Source of the DNA: an uncultured Oscillospiraceae bacterium
GTDB lineage: Bacteria > Bacillota > Clostridia > Oscillospirales > Oscillospiraceae
Reading direction: 5' to 3'
Assembly: GCA_910584805.1 (NCBI GenBank)
Contig: CAJUCB010000001.1
Location: 46,195-79,657, forward strand
Length of the DNA: 33,463 nucleotides
The notes under the pieces were generated by a model. That model ran no database searches and was not told the origin of the DNA. It was given only the letters and a program-made list of their open reading frames with translations. Positions within the stretch are counted from its first letter, which is position 1. The number at the start of each line of letters is the position of its first letter. Below are positions 24,413 to 32,522 of this stretch, in pieces. Both the position numbers and the translations under genes were made by a program.

Positions 24413-26575
24413 ATGGTAGAAAAGATTGCCCATAAACTCACCCGGAAGCCCAAACTGGTGCTGCTGGTTGCCCTGCTGATGCTGATCCCCTCAGCCCTGG
24501 GCTTCCTGGCCACCCGGATCAATTACGATATCCTCTCCTACCTGCCCCAGGACCTGCCCTCCTCCCAGGGGGAACAGCTTTTGGAGGAGCCCTTCCACAT
24601 GGCGGCCACCAGTATGCTCATTGTGGAGGATATGCCCGCAGGCTACACCAACCGCCTCTTGCAGGACATCAAGGCCGTCCCTGGGGTGTCCAACGCCGTG
24701 TGGATCAGCAACCTGGTGGGCATCCAGATTCCTGTGGATATGATCCCCGCCGAGTTCCGGGAGCTGTTCTTCTCCGGGGAGGCCACCATGATGCTGATCC
24801 AATACGACCACGCCGGCGCCTCCGACGAGACCATGGAGGCCATTGAGCAGGTGCGCAGGGTGTGCAACGAGAAGTGCTTCCTGGCGGGTTTCTCCGTGGT
24901 CATCAAGGACACCCGGGATGTGATGGACAGTGAGCTGCCCCTTTTTGTCGGCCTGGCGGTGCTTCTGGCCCTGGGGGCCATGTCTGTTACCCTGGAATCT
25001 ACCGTGCTGCCCCTGGTGTTCCTGGCCAGCATCGGCCTGGCGGTGGTGTATAACTTTGGCAGCAACCTCTTCTTGGGGGAGATTTCCTACATCACCAAGG
25101 CCATCGCGGCGGTGCTCCAACTGGGGGTCACCATGGACTATTCCATCTTCCTCTACCGCCGCTACGAGGAGGAGCGCCGCCACTACGACGACAAGCGGGA
25201 CGCCATGGCCAAGGCCATTGAGGCGGCCTTCCGGGCCCTCTCCGGCAGCAGCCTCACCACCATTGCGGGCTTTTTGGCCCTGTGCTTCATGCGCCTGACC
25301 CTGGGCCGAGACATCGGCATTGTCATGGCCAAGGGCGTGGTGCTGGGGGTGGCCACGGTGGTTTTGGTGCTGCCCTCCCTGGTGCTGGTGTTTGACCAGC
25401 GCATCGACAGGCACAAGCACAGGACCCTCATCCCCTCCTTTGACCGCCTGAACCGGGGAATCCTCCGTGGCCGGGTCCCCCTGGCGGTGCTGACGCTGCT
25501 GCTGTTCCTGCCGTCGGTGTACGCCCAGAACCACGCGGACATCTATTACAAGCTGGACGAATCCCTCCCCCGGGACCTGCCCTCCATCGTCAGCAATGAG
25601 AAGCTCAAGGACGCCTTCGACATGGCCACCTCCCACTTTGTGGTCCTCCGGGACGACCTCTCCGCCACGGATATGGCGGACTTGGAGGAACAGCTCCGGG
25701 GGATACCCGGCATCACCTCCGTGGTGTCCTACCACAGTATGTTGGGGGTGGGTATCCCTGATTTCTTCATCCCCGACGCCGTGAAGGAGATGCTCCGCCA
25801 GGAGGGGTGGCAGCTGATGATGATCAATTCCAGCTACGCCCCCGCCACAGACCAGGTGTCAGAGCAGTTGGACGCCATGAACGCTGTCCTCCACGCGGTG
25901 GACCCCAAGGCCATGATTACCGGGGAGGGGGCCATGTACCGGGACCTCATCGACACCTCCGCCGTGGACTTCCAGGTGACCAACTACATCTCCGTGGCGG
26001 CGATTTTCCTCATCATCGCCGTGGTGTTCCGCTCCCTCACCATCCCGGCGGTGCTGGTGGCCACCATTGAGCTGGCGATTTTCATCAACCAGGGGTGCAG
26101 CTACTTCACCGGGGCCCAGGTGCCGTTTATCGCCCCCACCATCATCAGCTGCGTCCAGCTGGGGGCCACGGTGGACTATGCCATCCTCATGACCTCCCGC
26201 TTCCAGGAGGAATTGCGGAAGGGGCTGGACCGGAAGGAGGCCATCCAGGTGGCCGCCAGTGCCTCCGACGCCTCCATCGTCACCAGCGCCCTGGTGCTCT
26301 TCTGCGCCACCCTGGGGGTGTCCTTCGTGTCCTCCATCGACCTCATCGGGGCCATCTGCATTATGCTGGCCCGGGGGGCCCTGATCTCTGCCCTGGTGAG
26401 CATCTTCCTGATGCCGGCCATCCTCTGCGTCTGCGAACCCCTGTTCCATAAGACCAGCTGGCGCTGGCGGGGGAAGCCCGTCCCGGCCTTGGAGGCGGGG
26501 GCGCCCAGCTTGCCCGCTGGGGCGGGGGAGGAGCCGGTGATATCAGAGCAGAAGGAAGAAGTGGAAGTCCAGTGA
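24413..26575 (+). CDS. MMPL-family (RND superfamily) transporter
   Basis: A 720-residue membrane protein with the RND layout: one N-terminal transmembrane segment (LVLLVALLMLIPSALGFL), a large extracytoplasmic loop to about residue 170, then five membrane helices, and the same pattern repeated in the second half. MMPL markers are GVTMDYSIFLYRRYEEER (near residue 240) and GATVDYAILMTSRFQEELRK (near 585), the two symmetric DY motifs likely tied to proton flow. Such transporters export lipids, peptides or drugs. The substrate is unknown. Its partner gene overlaps in operon position just upstream, and two TetR regulators are divergent. A cytoplasmic acidic tail (EAGAPSLPAGAGEEPV) closes it. Confidence 0.9.
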   Translation: MVEKIAHKLTRKPKLVLLVALLMLIPSALGFLATRINYDILSYLPQDLPSSQGEQLLEEPFHMAATSMLIVEDMPAGYTNRLLQDIKAVPGVSNAVWISNLVGIQIPVDMIPAEFRELFFSGEATMMLIQYDHAGASDETMEAIEQVRRVCNEKCFLAGFSVVIKDTRDVMDSELPLFVGLAVLLALGAMSVTLESTVLPLVFLASIGLAVVYNFGSNLFLGEISYITKAIAAVLQLGVTMDYSIFLYRRYEEERRHYDDKRDAMAKAIEAAFRALSGSSLTTIAGFLALCFMRLTLGRDIGIVMAKGVVLGVATVVLVLPSLVLVFDQRIDRHKHRTLIPSFDRLNRGILRGRVPLAVLTLLLFLPSVYAQNHADIYYKLDESLPRDLPSIVSNEKLKDAFDMATSHFVVLRDDLSATDMADLEEQLRGIPGITSVVSYHSMLGVGIPDFFIPDAVKEMLRQEGWQLMMINSSYAPATDQVSEQLDAMNAVLHAVDPKAMITGEGAMYRDLIDTSAVDFQVTNYISVAAIFLIIAVVFRSLTIPAVLVATIELAIFINQGCSYFTGAQVPFIAPTIISCVQLGATVDYAILMTSRFQEELRKGLDRKEAIQVAASASDASIVTSALVLFCATLGVSFVSSIDLIGAICIMLARGALISALVSIFLMPAILCVCEPLFHKTSWRWRGKPVPALEAGAPSLPAGAGEEPVISEQKEEVEVQ

Positions 26576-26585
26576 ACGGGGTAGG

Positions 26586-26630
26586 CCCTTGTGTTTGTGA
26601 TATAATTATGCTATAATTGGGACACAAGGG
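26586..26630 (+). promoter_or_regulatory. Promoter and 9-bp palindrome before the Phd/YefM-ParE pair
   Basis: CCCTTGTGT (26586-26594) and its exact complement ACACAAGGG (26622-26630) flank 27 bases holding two TATAAT boxes (26601-26606, 26612-26617). TTGTGT-N17-TATAAT (26589-26617) gives a usable promoter. The arrangement suits autorepression by the antitoxin. Confidence 0.6.
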
Positions 26631-26640
26631 AGGCGATACT

Positions 26641-26901
26641 ATGCCGCGTATTATTCCCATCCGTGATTTGAAGGACACGGCCACAATCTCCCAGATGTGC
26701 CAGGAGTCCAATGATCCCATCTATGTAACCAAGAACGGATATGGGGACATGGTCATTATGAGTATGCAGGCCTATGAGGAAAAACTCTGCCTTCTGGACG
26801 TCTATGAAAAGCTGGCAGAGGCGGAGGAGGACTTGGAGCAAGGGAGGACCCTGGATGCCCGAGGGGATCTGAAGAGCTTGAGAGAGAAATATGGCATATA
26901 A
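26641..26901 (+). CDS. Phd/YefM-family antitoxin
   Basis: An 86-residue protein with the Phd/YefM N-terminal DNA-binding fold (MPRIIPIRDLKDTATISQMC, DPIYVTKNGYGDMVIMSMQAYEE) and a C-terminal toxin-binding tail rich in Glu and Asp (KLAEAEEDLEQGRTL). ATG 26641 is preceded by AAGGGAGG; an in-frame upstream start at 26617 lies inside the palindrome and is rejected. Its end overlaps the start of the downstream toxin-type gene by 11 bases. It should repress its own promoter through the palindrome just upstream. The toxin looks defective, so this may be an orphaned antitoxin in function. Confidence 0.85.
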   Translation: MPRIIPIRDLKDTATISQMCQESNDPIYVTKNGYGDMVIMSMQAYEEKLCLLDVYEKLAEAEEDLEQGRTLDARGDLKSLREKYGI

Positions 26902-27094
26902 GATTGTTGAAACCCAGCGTGCTGCCCAGGACTTAGACCACATCCTGTGCCGGGCTGCCCGCCTGCGCAGGTTGGGGTACAGAAAAGCGGGGATCAAGAA
27001 CTATATCATGATCTACAAAGTCAGGGAAGTGGATCGAAGCGTACAGGTTCTGCGTTTTTTTCACGGAAAGCAGGCGTATGAGAGGTTAATTTGA
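26891..27094 (+). pseudogene. RelE/ParE-family toxin with internal in-frame deletion
   Basis: The 67-residue product begins like RelE/ParE toxins (MAYKIVETQRAAQDLDHI) and ends like them (RRLGYRKAGIKNYIMIYKV, VLRFFHGKQAYERLI). The central helical part, about 35-40 residues long in normal members of some 100 residues, is missing; the junction is near codons 18-20 (about 26942-26950). The reading frame is kept, so a short protein could be made, but the helices that pack the toxin core are lost. I infer an inactive toxin. It is translationally coupled to the antitoxin. Confidence 0.7.
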
Positions 27095-27135
27095 TGGTAT
27101 GTGGCCAGACGACCAGTAGCCCATGAAAAATCCTG

Positions 27136-27164
27136 TTGACAAAGTAGGTAGTTCGTGATACTAT
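27136..27164 (+). promoter_or_regulatory. Probable promoter of the Rrf2-family gene
   Basis: TTGACA (27136-27141) and TACTAT (27159-27164) with 17-base spacing. A GGTATACC palindrome (27184-27191) follows downstream. Confidence 0.6.
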
Positions 27165-27213
27165 CTCCCTTGTATTTTTATCTGGTATACCGGAACAATA
27201 TAGAATAAGACCG

Positions 27214-27240
27214 AATGCGGGGACAGCGTCCCCGCATTTT
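27214..27240 (+). terminator. Terminator-like hairpin in the leader of the Rrf2-family gene
   Basis: AATGCGGGGAC (27214-27224) pairs with GTCCCCGCATT (27228-27238) around loop AGC, followed by TTTT in total. It lies 31 bases before the start codon, so it may attenuate the gene, or it may end transcripts from the antitoxin-toxin pair. Confidence 0.75.
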
Positions 27241-27270
27241 CGACGGATTTTTTAAGGAGAGACACGTACT

Positions 27271-27693
27271 ATGATGATATCCACCAAAGGCCGCTATGCC
27301 CTGCGGGTGATGATTGAGTTGGCCCAGCGCCAGGAGGAGGGGTATATCTCCCTGAAGGAGGTGGCCCAGAACCAGGAGATTTCGGAAAAATACTTGGAGG
27401 CCATCATGAAAAACCTGGTGACAGCAGGCCTGGCTGTGGGCATGCGGGGCAAGGGCGGCGGCTACCGCCTAGCCCGTCCGGCGGCGGAGTGCAGCGCCGG
27501 GGAGATCCTCCAGGCGGCAGAGGGCAGCCTGGCCCCGGTGGCCTGCTTGGAGGAGAATGCTGAGCCTTGCCTGCGCCGGGACCAGTGCGCCAGCCTCCCC
27601 CTGTGGCAGGAGCTGGAAGACGTGGTCCAGGAGTTCTTAGCCGGCTATAGCCTGGAACACCTGATGCAGAAGAGTGCGGCCCCGGAGGCGTAA
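27271..27693 (+). CDS. Rrf2-family transcriptional regulator with cysteine cluster
   Basis: A 140-residue Rrf2 protein: MMISTKGRYALRVMIELAQR starts the winged helix, with EVAQNQEISEKYLEAIMKNL as recognition region and MRGKGGGYRLARP as wing. Three cysteines (ACLEENAEPCLRRDQCASL) match the cluster-ligand spacing seen in Fe-S sensing members such as IscR and NsrR, although the CymR-type cysteine-metabolism regulators also belong here. AAGGAG at 27254-27259 supports ATG 27271. Upstream are a probable promoter and a hairpin; downstream a T-box begins. Targets are unknown. Confidence 0.87.
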   Translation: MMISTKGRYALRVMIELAQRQEEGYISLKEVAQNQEISEKYLEAIMKNLVTAGLAVGMRGKGGGYRLARPAAECSAGEILQAAEGSLAPVACLEENAEPCLRRDQCASLPLWQELEDVVQEFLAGYSLEHLMQKSAAPEA

Positions 27694-27752
27694 CGGGGGC
27701 TGGCGGGGCCGGGAAGGGCGTGGCGGTGCAAAGAATTTGTGCAAGCTGACCA

Positions 27753-27781
27753 TTGACGGGCCCCGCCCATCGTGCTATGAT
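27753..27781 (+). promoter_or_regulatory. Promoter of the T-box / ABC transporter operon
   Basis: TTGACG (27753-27758) and TATGAT (27776-27781) with 17-base spacing, 8-15 bases before the first T-box stem. Confidence 0.72.
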
Positions 27782-27789
27782 GAGAGCCA

Positions 27790-28085
27790 AGTAAACAAGG
27801 AACAAAACCTGAGAGTAAGAATAGTACGTCTCTGTTTAACCCTTCAGAGAGCCGCGGGTGGTGGGATCGCGGCGGGACCGCAGGGGAGGAATGGCCTTAC
27901 GAGGGCGGAACGAACGCCGGTGCTCCACCGGTTCAGTAGTGACCGACGGGGACCGCACCCGTTATCCGGGCGGCACGTATGATGGTACGTGAAAAGAGCG
28001 GGCGCTATGCGCCAAGTTGGGTGGTACCGCAGGAGTCAGTCTTGTCCCATTTCGTTGTGAAACGAGTGGAGCAGGGCTTTTTTTG
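27790..28085 (+). ncRNA. T-box riboswitch, tryptophan specifier (UGG)
   Basis: The leader shows the T-box sequence AAGTTGGGTGGTACCGC (28014-28030), the Stem I AG-bulge CAGAGAG (27845-27851) and apical GGTGGTGGGA loop, and a specifier region GGAATGGCC in which the codon is UGG (27892-27894, Trp). A hairpin followed by seven T (28078-28084) forms the terminator of the antiterminator/terminator switch. Uncharged tRNA-Trp should pair with UGG and with the T-box and allow transcription of the transporter. The specifier choice is by position and pattern, supported by the gene that follows. Confidence 0.88.
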
Positions 28086-28163
28086 TTGCCCACCGCGCCA
28101 TCAACAAGACAGCGCCCCCACCGGGGGCAAAGCATTGGATAAAAGAAAAGGAGCGTAACAAAC

Positions 28164-29168
28164 ATGAAGAAGCAAAGCAAGAAGCTGCTCACCGCAGCCC
28201 TGGCCCTGACCTTGGGCCTCTCCCTCACCGCCTGCGGCACCCCCGCCGAAGGGGACGGCGGCGGACAGACAGAGGGCAAGCCCGCCATCATCGGCATCAG
28301 CCAGTACGGCCAGCACGCCTCCCTGGACAACTGCCGGGAGGGTTTCCTCCAAGGCCTGAAGGAAGCGGGGCTGGAAGAGGGCACCGACTACACCATCGAC
28401 TACCAAAACGCCGGCTTTGACGACAACATGGCCATCCAGATTGGCCAGGCCTTCTCCGCCGAGGACGCCGCCATGATGGTGGGCATCGCCACCCCCTCCG
28501 CCACCGCCTGCTACGCCGCCGCCGAGGACAAGGACATCCCCGTGATCTTCACCGCCATCACCGACCCTGTGGGGGCCAAGCTGGATTCCGGCAACATCAC
28601 CGGCACCTCCGACGTGCTGCCGGTGGAGGGGCAGCTGAAGCTTATCCGGGCCCTTCAGCCCGAGGCCAAGACCGTGGGCATCATCTACACCACCAGCGAG
28701 GCCAACTCCCTCTACTCCGTGGAGGTCTACAAGGACCTGGCAGACCAGTACGGCTTCACCATCGACGCCATCGGCGTCACCGCCCAGTCTGAGGTTACCC
28801 AGGCGGTGGATACCCTCATCAACCGGAAGGTGGACTGCCTGTCCAACCTCACCGACAACAACGTGGTGGGGGTGCTGGGCTCCATCCTGGAAAAGACCAA
28901 CGACGCAGGCATCCCCGTCTACGGCTCCGAGATCGAACAGATGAAGCTGGGCTGCGTGGGCGGCGCGGGCCTGGACTATGTGGCCCTGGGGGTCCAGACC
29001 GGCAAGATGGCTGCCCGTATCCTCAAGGGGGAGGCGGCTTGCCAGGATATCCCCTATGAGGTGATTGAGAACTATGCCCTGTATATCAACAGCGAGGTTG
29101 TGACCCAGCTGAACCTGACCCTGCCCGACGAGGTGAAGGCGGAGGCCCAGGACGTGGTGAACGCCTAA
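28164..29168 (+). CDS. trpX: ABC transporter substrate-binding lipoprotein, tryptophan-type (TrpX)
   Basis: A 334-residue lipoprotein. The lipobox LTAC has the lipidated Cys24, after a signal peptide MKKQSKKLLT. The mature part matches the ABC_sub_bind family PF04392 (IIGISQYGQHASLDNCREGF, AAEDKDIPVIFTAITDPVGA, GIIYTTSEANSLYSV, DNNVVGVLGSIL). It binds the substrate outside the membrane for the permease and ATPase that follow. The Trp T-box upstream makes tryptophan the likely substrate, as in TrpXYZ transporters. RBS AAAGGAGCG lies before ATG 28164. Confidence 0.88.
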   Translation: MKKQSKKLLTAALALTLGLSLTACGTPAEGDGGGQTEGKPAIIGISQYGQHASLDNCREGFLQGLKEAGLEEGTDYTIDYQNAGFDDNMAIQIGQAFSAEDAAMMVGIATPSATACYAAAEDKDIPVIFTAITDPVGAKLDSGNITGTSDVLPVEGQLKLIRALQPEAKTVGIIYTTSEANSLYSVEVYKDLADQYGFTIDAIGVTAQSEVTQAVDTLINRKVDCLSNLTDNNVVGVLGSILEKTNDAGIPVYGSEIEQMKLGCVGGAGLDYVALGVQTGKMAARILKGEAACQDIPYEVIENYALYINSEVVTQLNLTLPDEVKAEAQDVVNA

Positions 29169-29254
29169 AGGCGCTGCCTCTCCACGCTGCCACCGGCTGA
29201 AACAGGTGGACGAAACCTTGAATCTTTGCTCAGACAGAAAGGGAGCGGAACCCC

Positions 29255-30193
29255 ATGCTTGACCTGATCTCCTCCACCCTGACCCAGGGCCTGATCTATG
29301 CCCTGCTGTCCTATGGGGTGTACATCACCTATTCGGTCCTGGACTTCCCGGACCTCACCGTGGACAGCAGTTTCCCCCTGGGGGCCGCTGTCACCACGGT
29401 GCTCCTCATCGGGGGGATGAACCCCTGGCTCACCCTGGTGTGTGCCACCCTGGCGGGGGCTGCGGCGGGGCTGTGTACCGGCCTGATCCACGTGCGCCTG
29501 GGAGTGCGGGACCTGCTGGCCGGGATCATCACCATGACGGCCCTGAGTTCCATTAACCTGCTCATCGGCGGCTCCAACCAGACCGTGGACCGGGGCACCG
29601 ACACCATCTTTACCTCCGCCCCGGTGATGGGCCTCTTTGGCGGCCTGACCCTCTCGGCCCGGAAGCTTATTGTCTCCCTGGTGCTGGCGGTGGTGGTGAA
29701 GCTGATCCTGGACGCCTATTTCCGCACCAAGTCCGGCCTGCTGCTCCGGGCGGTGGGGGACAACAGCACCCTGGTCACCACCCTGGCCCAGAACAAGGGC
29801 AACATGAAGATATTGGGCGTGGTGATGGCCAACGCCCTGGTGGCCCTGTGCGGCGGCGTGCTGGCCCAGGAGCAGCGCAGCTATTCCGCCGTCATGGGCA
29901 TCGGCCAGGTGGTGTTCGGCTTGGCCACCGTCATCATCGGTGTGACCATCGTGCGCTTTTTCACCAGCTCCAAGCCCGCCCAGGGGATGGGGAAGGTCCC
30001 TGTCCTCCGGGTCCTGGCCACCCCCCAGGGGACCACGGCGGTGCTGCTGGGGAGCATCCTGTACAAGTTCTGCATCCAAATTGCCATCAATCTGGGCCTG
30101 CCGGCCAACATGCTCAAATTTATCACCGCCGCGCTGTTCCTGCTGGTGCTGGTGCTGGCGGGACGGAAAGGGGAGGAGATCATCCATGCTTGA
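29255..30193 (+). CDS. trpY: ABC transporter permease, tryptophan-type (TrpY)
   Basis: A 312-residue, strongly hydrophobic permease with about 8-9 membrane segments (LIYALLSYGVYITYSVL, WLTLVCATLAGAAAGLCTGL, LRLSARKLIVSLVLAVVV-type stretches, ending LFLLVLVLAG). GMGKVPVLRVLA-type motifs mark the branched permease family of BPD_transp_2 kind. The start at 29255 follows GGGAGCGG. An 86-base gap separates it from trpX, and its stop overlaps trpZ by eight bases. It forms the membrane channel of the tryptophan-type transporter. Confidence 0.88.
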   Translation: MLDLISSTLTQGLIYALLSYGVYITYSVLDFPDLTVDSSFPLGAAVTTVLLIGGMNPWLTLVCATLAGAAAGLCTGLIHVRLGVRDLLAGIITMTALSSINLLIGGSNQTVDRGTDTIFTSAPVMGLFGGLTLSARKLIVSLVLAVVVKLILDAYFRTKSGLLLRAVGDNSTLVTTLAQNKGNMKILGVVMANALVALCGGVLAQEQRSYSAVMGIGQVVFGLATVIIGVTIVRFFTSSKPAQGMGKVPVLRVLATPQGTTAVLLGSILYKFCIQIAINLGLPANMLKFITAALFLLVLVLAGRKGEEIIHA

Positions 30194-30950
30194 GATCCGC
30201 GGCCTGAAAAAGGTCTACAATCCAGGGACCGTCACCGAGATGACCCTCTTCGACGGCTTCGACCTCAGCGTGCCCGATGGCCAGTTCGTCTCCATCGTGG
30301 GCAGCAACGGCTCCGGGAAAACCTCCCTGCTGAACATCATCTGCGGCAGCATCCCCATGGACGGGGGCGACGTGGTGGTGGACGGGAAGAGCTTGCGGAA
30401 GTTGAAGGATTTCCAGCGCTACGGTACCATCGGCCGGGTGTATCAGAACCCCTCCCTGGGCACCGCCCCCAACCTGACCATGTTGGAGAACCTCTCCCTG
30501 GCGGACAACAAAGGTAAGGGCTTTGGCCTCACCCGGGGCATCAACCGCAAGCGCCAGGATTTTTACCGCCAAGAGCTCTCTGGCCTGGGGCTGGGCCTGG
30601 AAGATAAGCTGGATGTGAAGATGGGGGCCCTCTCCGGGGGCCAGCGCCAGGCGGTGGCCCTGCTGATGGCCACCCTGACCCCCCTGCAATTCCTCATCCT
30701 GGACGAGCACACCGCCGCCCTGGACCCCCGCACCGCCGAGGCTATCATGGTCCTCACCGGGAAGCTGGTGCGGGAGAAGCGGCTCACCGCCCTGATGGTG
30801 ACCCACAACCTGCGCTACGCCGTGGAGTACGGGGACCGGCTGCTGATGCTGGACCGGGGCAAGATCGCCCTGGACCGGGCAGGGGAGGAGAAAGCCGCCA
30901 CCACCACCGACGATATTTTGCAGATCTTTGGACAGATCAGTATGCAGTGA
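30186..30950 (+). CDS. trpZ: ABC transporter ATP-binding protein, tryptophan-type (TrpZ)
   Basis: A 254-residue ATPase with Walker A GSNGSGKT (39-46), Q-loop YQNPSLG (86-92), signature LSGGQ (149-153), Walker B FLILDE (169-174) and H-loop MVTHN. It has the DEHTAALDP segment common to this subfamily. ATG 30186 lies inside the end of trpY (overlap of eight bases), indicating translational coupling. It powers uptake by the TrpXYZ-type transporter under T-box control. A GC-rich terminator follows the stop within five bases. Nothing appears damaged. Confidence 0.93.
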   Translation: MLEIRGLKKVYNPGTVTEMTLFDGFDLSVPDGQFVSIVGSNGSGKTSLLNIICGSIPMDGGDVVVDGKSLRKLKDFQRYGTIGRVYQNPSLGTAPNLTMLENLSLADNKGKGFGLTRGINRKRQDFYRQELSGLGLGLEDKLDVKMGALSGGQRQAVALLMATLTPLQFLILDEHTAALDPRTAEAIMVLTGKLVREKRLTALMVTHNLRYAVEYGDRLLMLDRGKIALDRAGEEKAATTTDDILQIFGQISMQ

Positions 30951-30954
30951 GTAT

Positions 30955-30989
30955 GCCGCCCCTGGGCCCATGGCCTGGGGGCGGTTTTT
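30955..30989 (+). terminator. Terminator of the trpXYZ operon
   Basis: CCGCCCC (30956-30962) and GGGGCGG (30978-30984) plus an inner GGGCC/GGCCT stem, followed by five T (30985-30989). Confidence 0.85.
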
Positions 30990-31131
30990 GCGTTGGCCCC
31001 CGGCAGGTGGGCGGCAAGTTCTAGCAGTGTACTGGTAAAACTGGCAGGGCTCTGGTATGAACTGTCCAGGGGGCTGCCATGGCCCTTTGGGGGCGGCTGT
31101 GGTATCATCAAAACAGTGGAAAAAGAGGTGC

Positions 31132-31160
31132 TTGACCCTGGGTGCGGAAAGGCGTATAAT
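31132..31160 (+). promoter_or_regulatory. Promoter of the O-acetylhomoserine sulfhydrylase gene
   Basis: TTGACC (31132-31137) and TATAAT (31155-31160) with 17-base spacing. The gap from 30990 to 31131 shows no gene and no other clear element. Confidence 0.8.
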
Positions 31161-31204
31161 AGCTCATCCTATATTAAAAAAGCATATTCAGGAGGTTTTC
31201 GGCT

Positions 31205-32491
31205 ATGCGCAACTATCAGCAGGGAACAGACTGTCTCCACGCCGGCTATGTGCCGGAGAGCGGCGAGCCCAGGAACATTCCCATCATCCAGAGTACCACC
31301 TTCCGCTATGGCAGCAGCGCCGCCATGGGCGCCCTCTTCGACTTGGAGGCCGCGGGCTACTTCTACACCCGCCTGCAAAACCCCACCTCGGACCGGGTGG
31401 CCGCCAAGATCTGTGCCCTGGAAGGGGGCAGCGCCGCCATGCTGACCTCCTCCGGCCAGGCCGCCAACTTCTTCGCCCTGTTCAATATCTGCTCCGCCGG
31501 GGACCATGTGGTATCCTCCACCACCATCTATGGGGGGACCTTCAACCTCTTCGCCGTGACCATGAAGCGCATGGGCATTGACTTCACCTTTGTGGACCCC
31601 AACTGTTCCCCGGAGGAGCTGGACGCCGCCTTCCGGCCCAACACCAAGGCGGTGTTTGGGGAGACCTTGGCAAACCCCGCCCTCATCGTCCTGGACATTG
31701 AAAAGTTTGCCCAGGCCGCCCACAGCCACGGGGTGCCGCTGATTGTGGACAACACCTTCCCCACCCCCATCAACTGCCAGCCCTTCCGCTTCGGGGCGGA
31801 TATCGTCACCCACTCCACCACCAAGTATATGGACGGCCACGCCAACTGCGTGGGGGGGGCCATTGTGGACAGCGGGAAGTTTGACTGGACCCGCTACCCC
31901 GACAAGTTCCCCGGCCTGTGCACCCCCGACGAGAGCTACCACGGGGTGACCTATACAGAGCGCTTCGGCTTGGAGGGGGCCTTCATCACCAAGGCCACAG
32001 TGCAGCTCATGCGGGACTTCGGGGCCTCCCCCGCCCCCATGAACGCCTACCTCCTCAACGTGGGGCTGGAGACCCTGCACCTCAGGATGCCCCAGCACTG
32101 CGCCAATGCCCAGCAGATTGCCCAGTATTTGGAGAAGCACCCCAAGGTGGCCTGGGTGTCCTACCCCGGTCTGGCAGGGGACAAAAACCACGCCCTGGCC
32201 CAGAAGTATATGCCCAAAGGGACCTGCGGTGTGGTGGCCTTTGGCCTGAAGGCAGGCCGCGCCGGGGCGGAAACCTTTATGGCCGGGCTGAAGCTGGCCT
32301 CCATCGCCACCCACGTGGCGGACGCCAAGACCTGTGTGCTCCACCCCGCCTCCTCCACCCACCGGCAGATGTCCGACCAGGAGTTGGAGGCCGCCGGGGT
32401 GGATGCAGACCTGATCCGCCTGTCTGTGGGCATTGAGGATCCGGCGGATATCCAAGGGGACTTGGAAGGGGCCCTGGCTGCTGTCAACTAA
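31205..32491 (+). CDS. metY: O-acetylhomoserine sulfhydrylase (PLP-dependent, Cys/Met metabolism)
   Basis: The 428-residue enzyme belongs to the Cys/Met metabolism PLP family. It joins O-acetylhomoserine with sulfide to form homocysteine (or a related thiol transfer). The PLP lysine is Lys207 in HSTTKYMDGH; YTRLQNPTSDRV, MLTSSGQAANFF and the phosphate-binding SSGQ are typical, and LCTPDESYHGVTYTE is a feature of the MetY branch. ATG 31205 follows CAGGAGGTT. It is transcribed from its own promoter and is followed after 31 bases by a DMT-type transporter, possibly cotranscribed. A cystathionine gamma-synthase function is less likely given the length of about 430 residues. Confidence 0.92.
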   Translation: MRNYQQGTDCLHAGYVPESGEPRNIPIIQSTTFRYGSSAAMGALFDLEAAGYFYTRLQNPTSDRVAAKICALEGGSAAMLTSSGQAANFFALFNICSAGDHVVSSTTIYGGTFNLFAVTMKRMGIDFTFVDPNCSPEELDAAFRPNTKAVFGETLANPALIVLDIEKFAQAAHSHGVPLIVDNTFPTPINCQPFRFGADIVTHSTTKYMDGHANCVGGAIVDSGKFDWTRYPDKFPGLCTPDESYHGVTYTERFGLEGAFITKATVQLMRDFGASPAPMNAYLLNVGLETLHLRMPQHCANAQQIAQYLEKHPKVAWVSYPGLAGDKNHALAQKYMPKGTCGVVAFGLKAGRAGAETFMAGLKLASIATHVADAKTCVLHPASSTHRQMSDQELEAAGVDADLIRLSVGIEDPADIQGDLEGALAAVN

Positions 32492-32522
32492 CTGCCCTGG
32501 ACAGCAGGGCAGGAGAGAAAGG

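Noticed and set aside
26586..26630. CCCTTGTGT/ACACAAGGG repeat as the terminator of the MMPL operon
   Set aside because: The 27-base loop contains two TATAAT boxes and the right arm overlaps the RBS region of the antitoxin gene; no T run follows.
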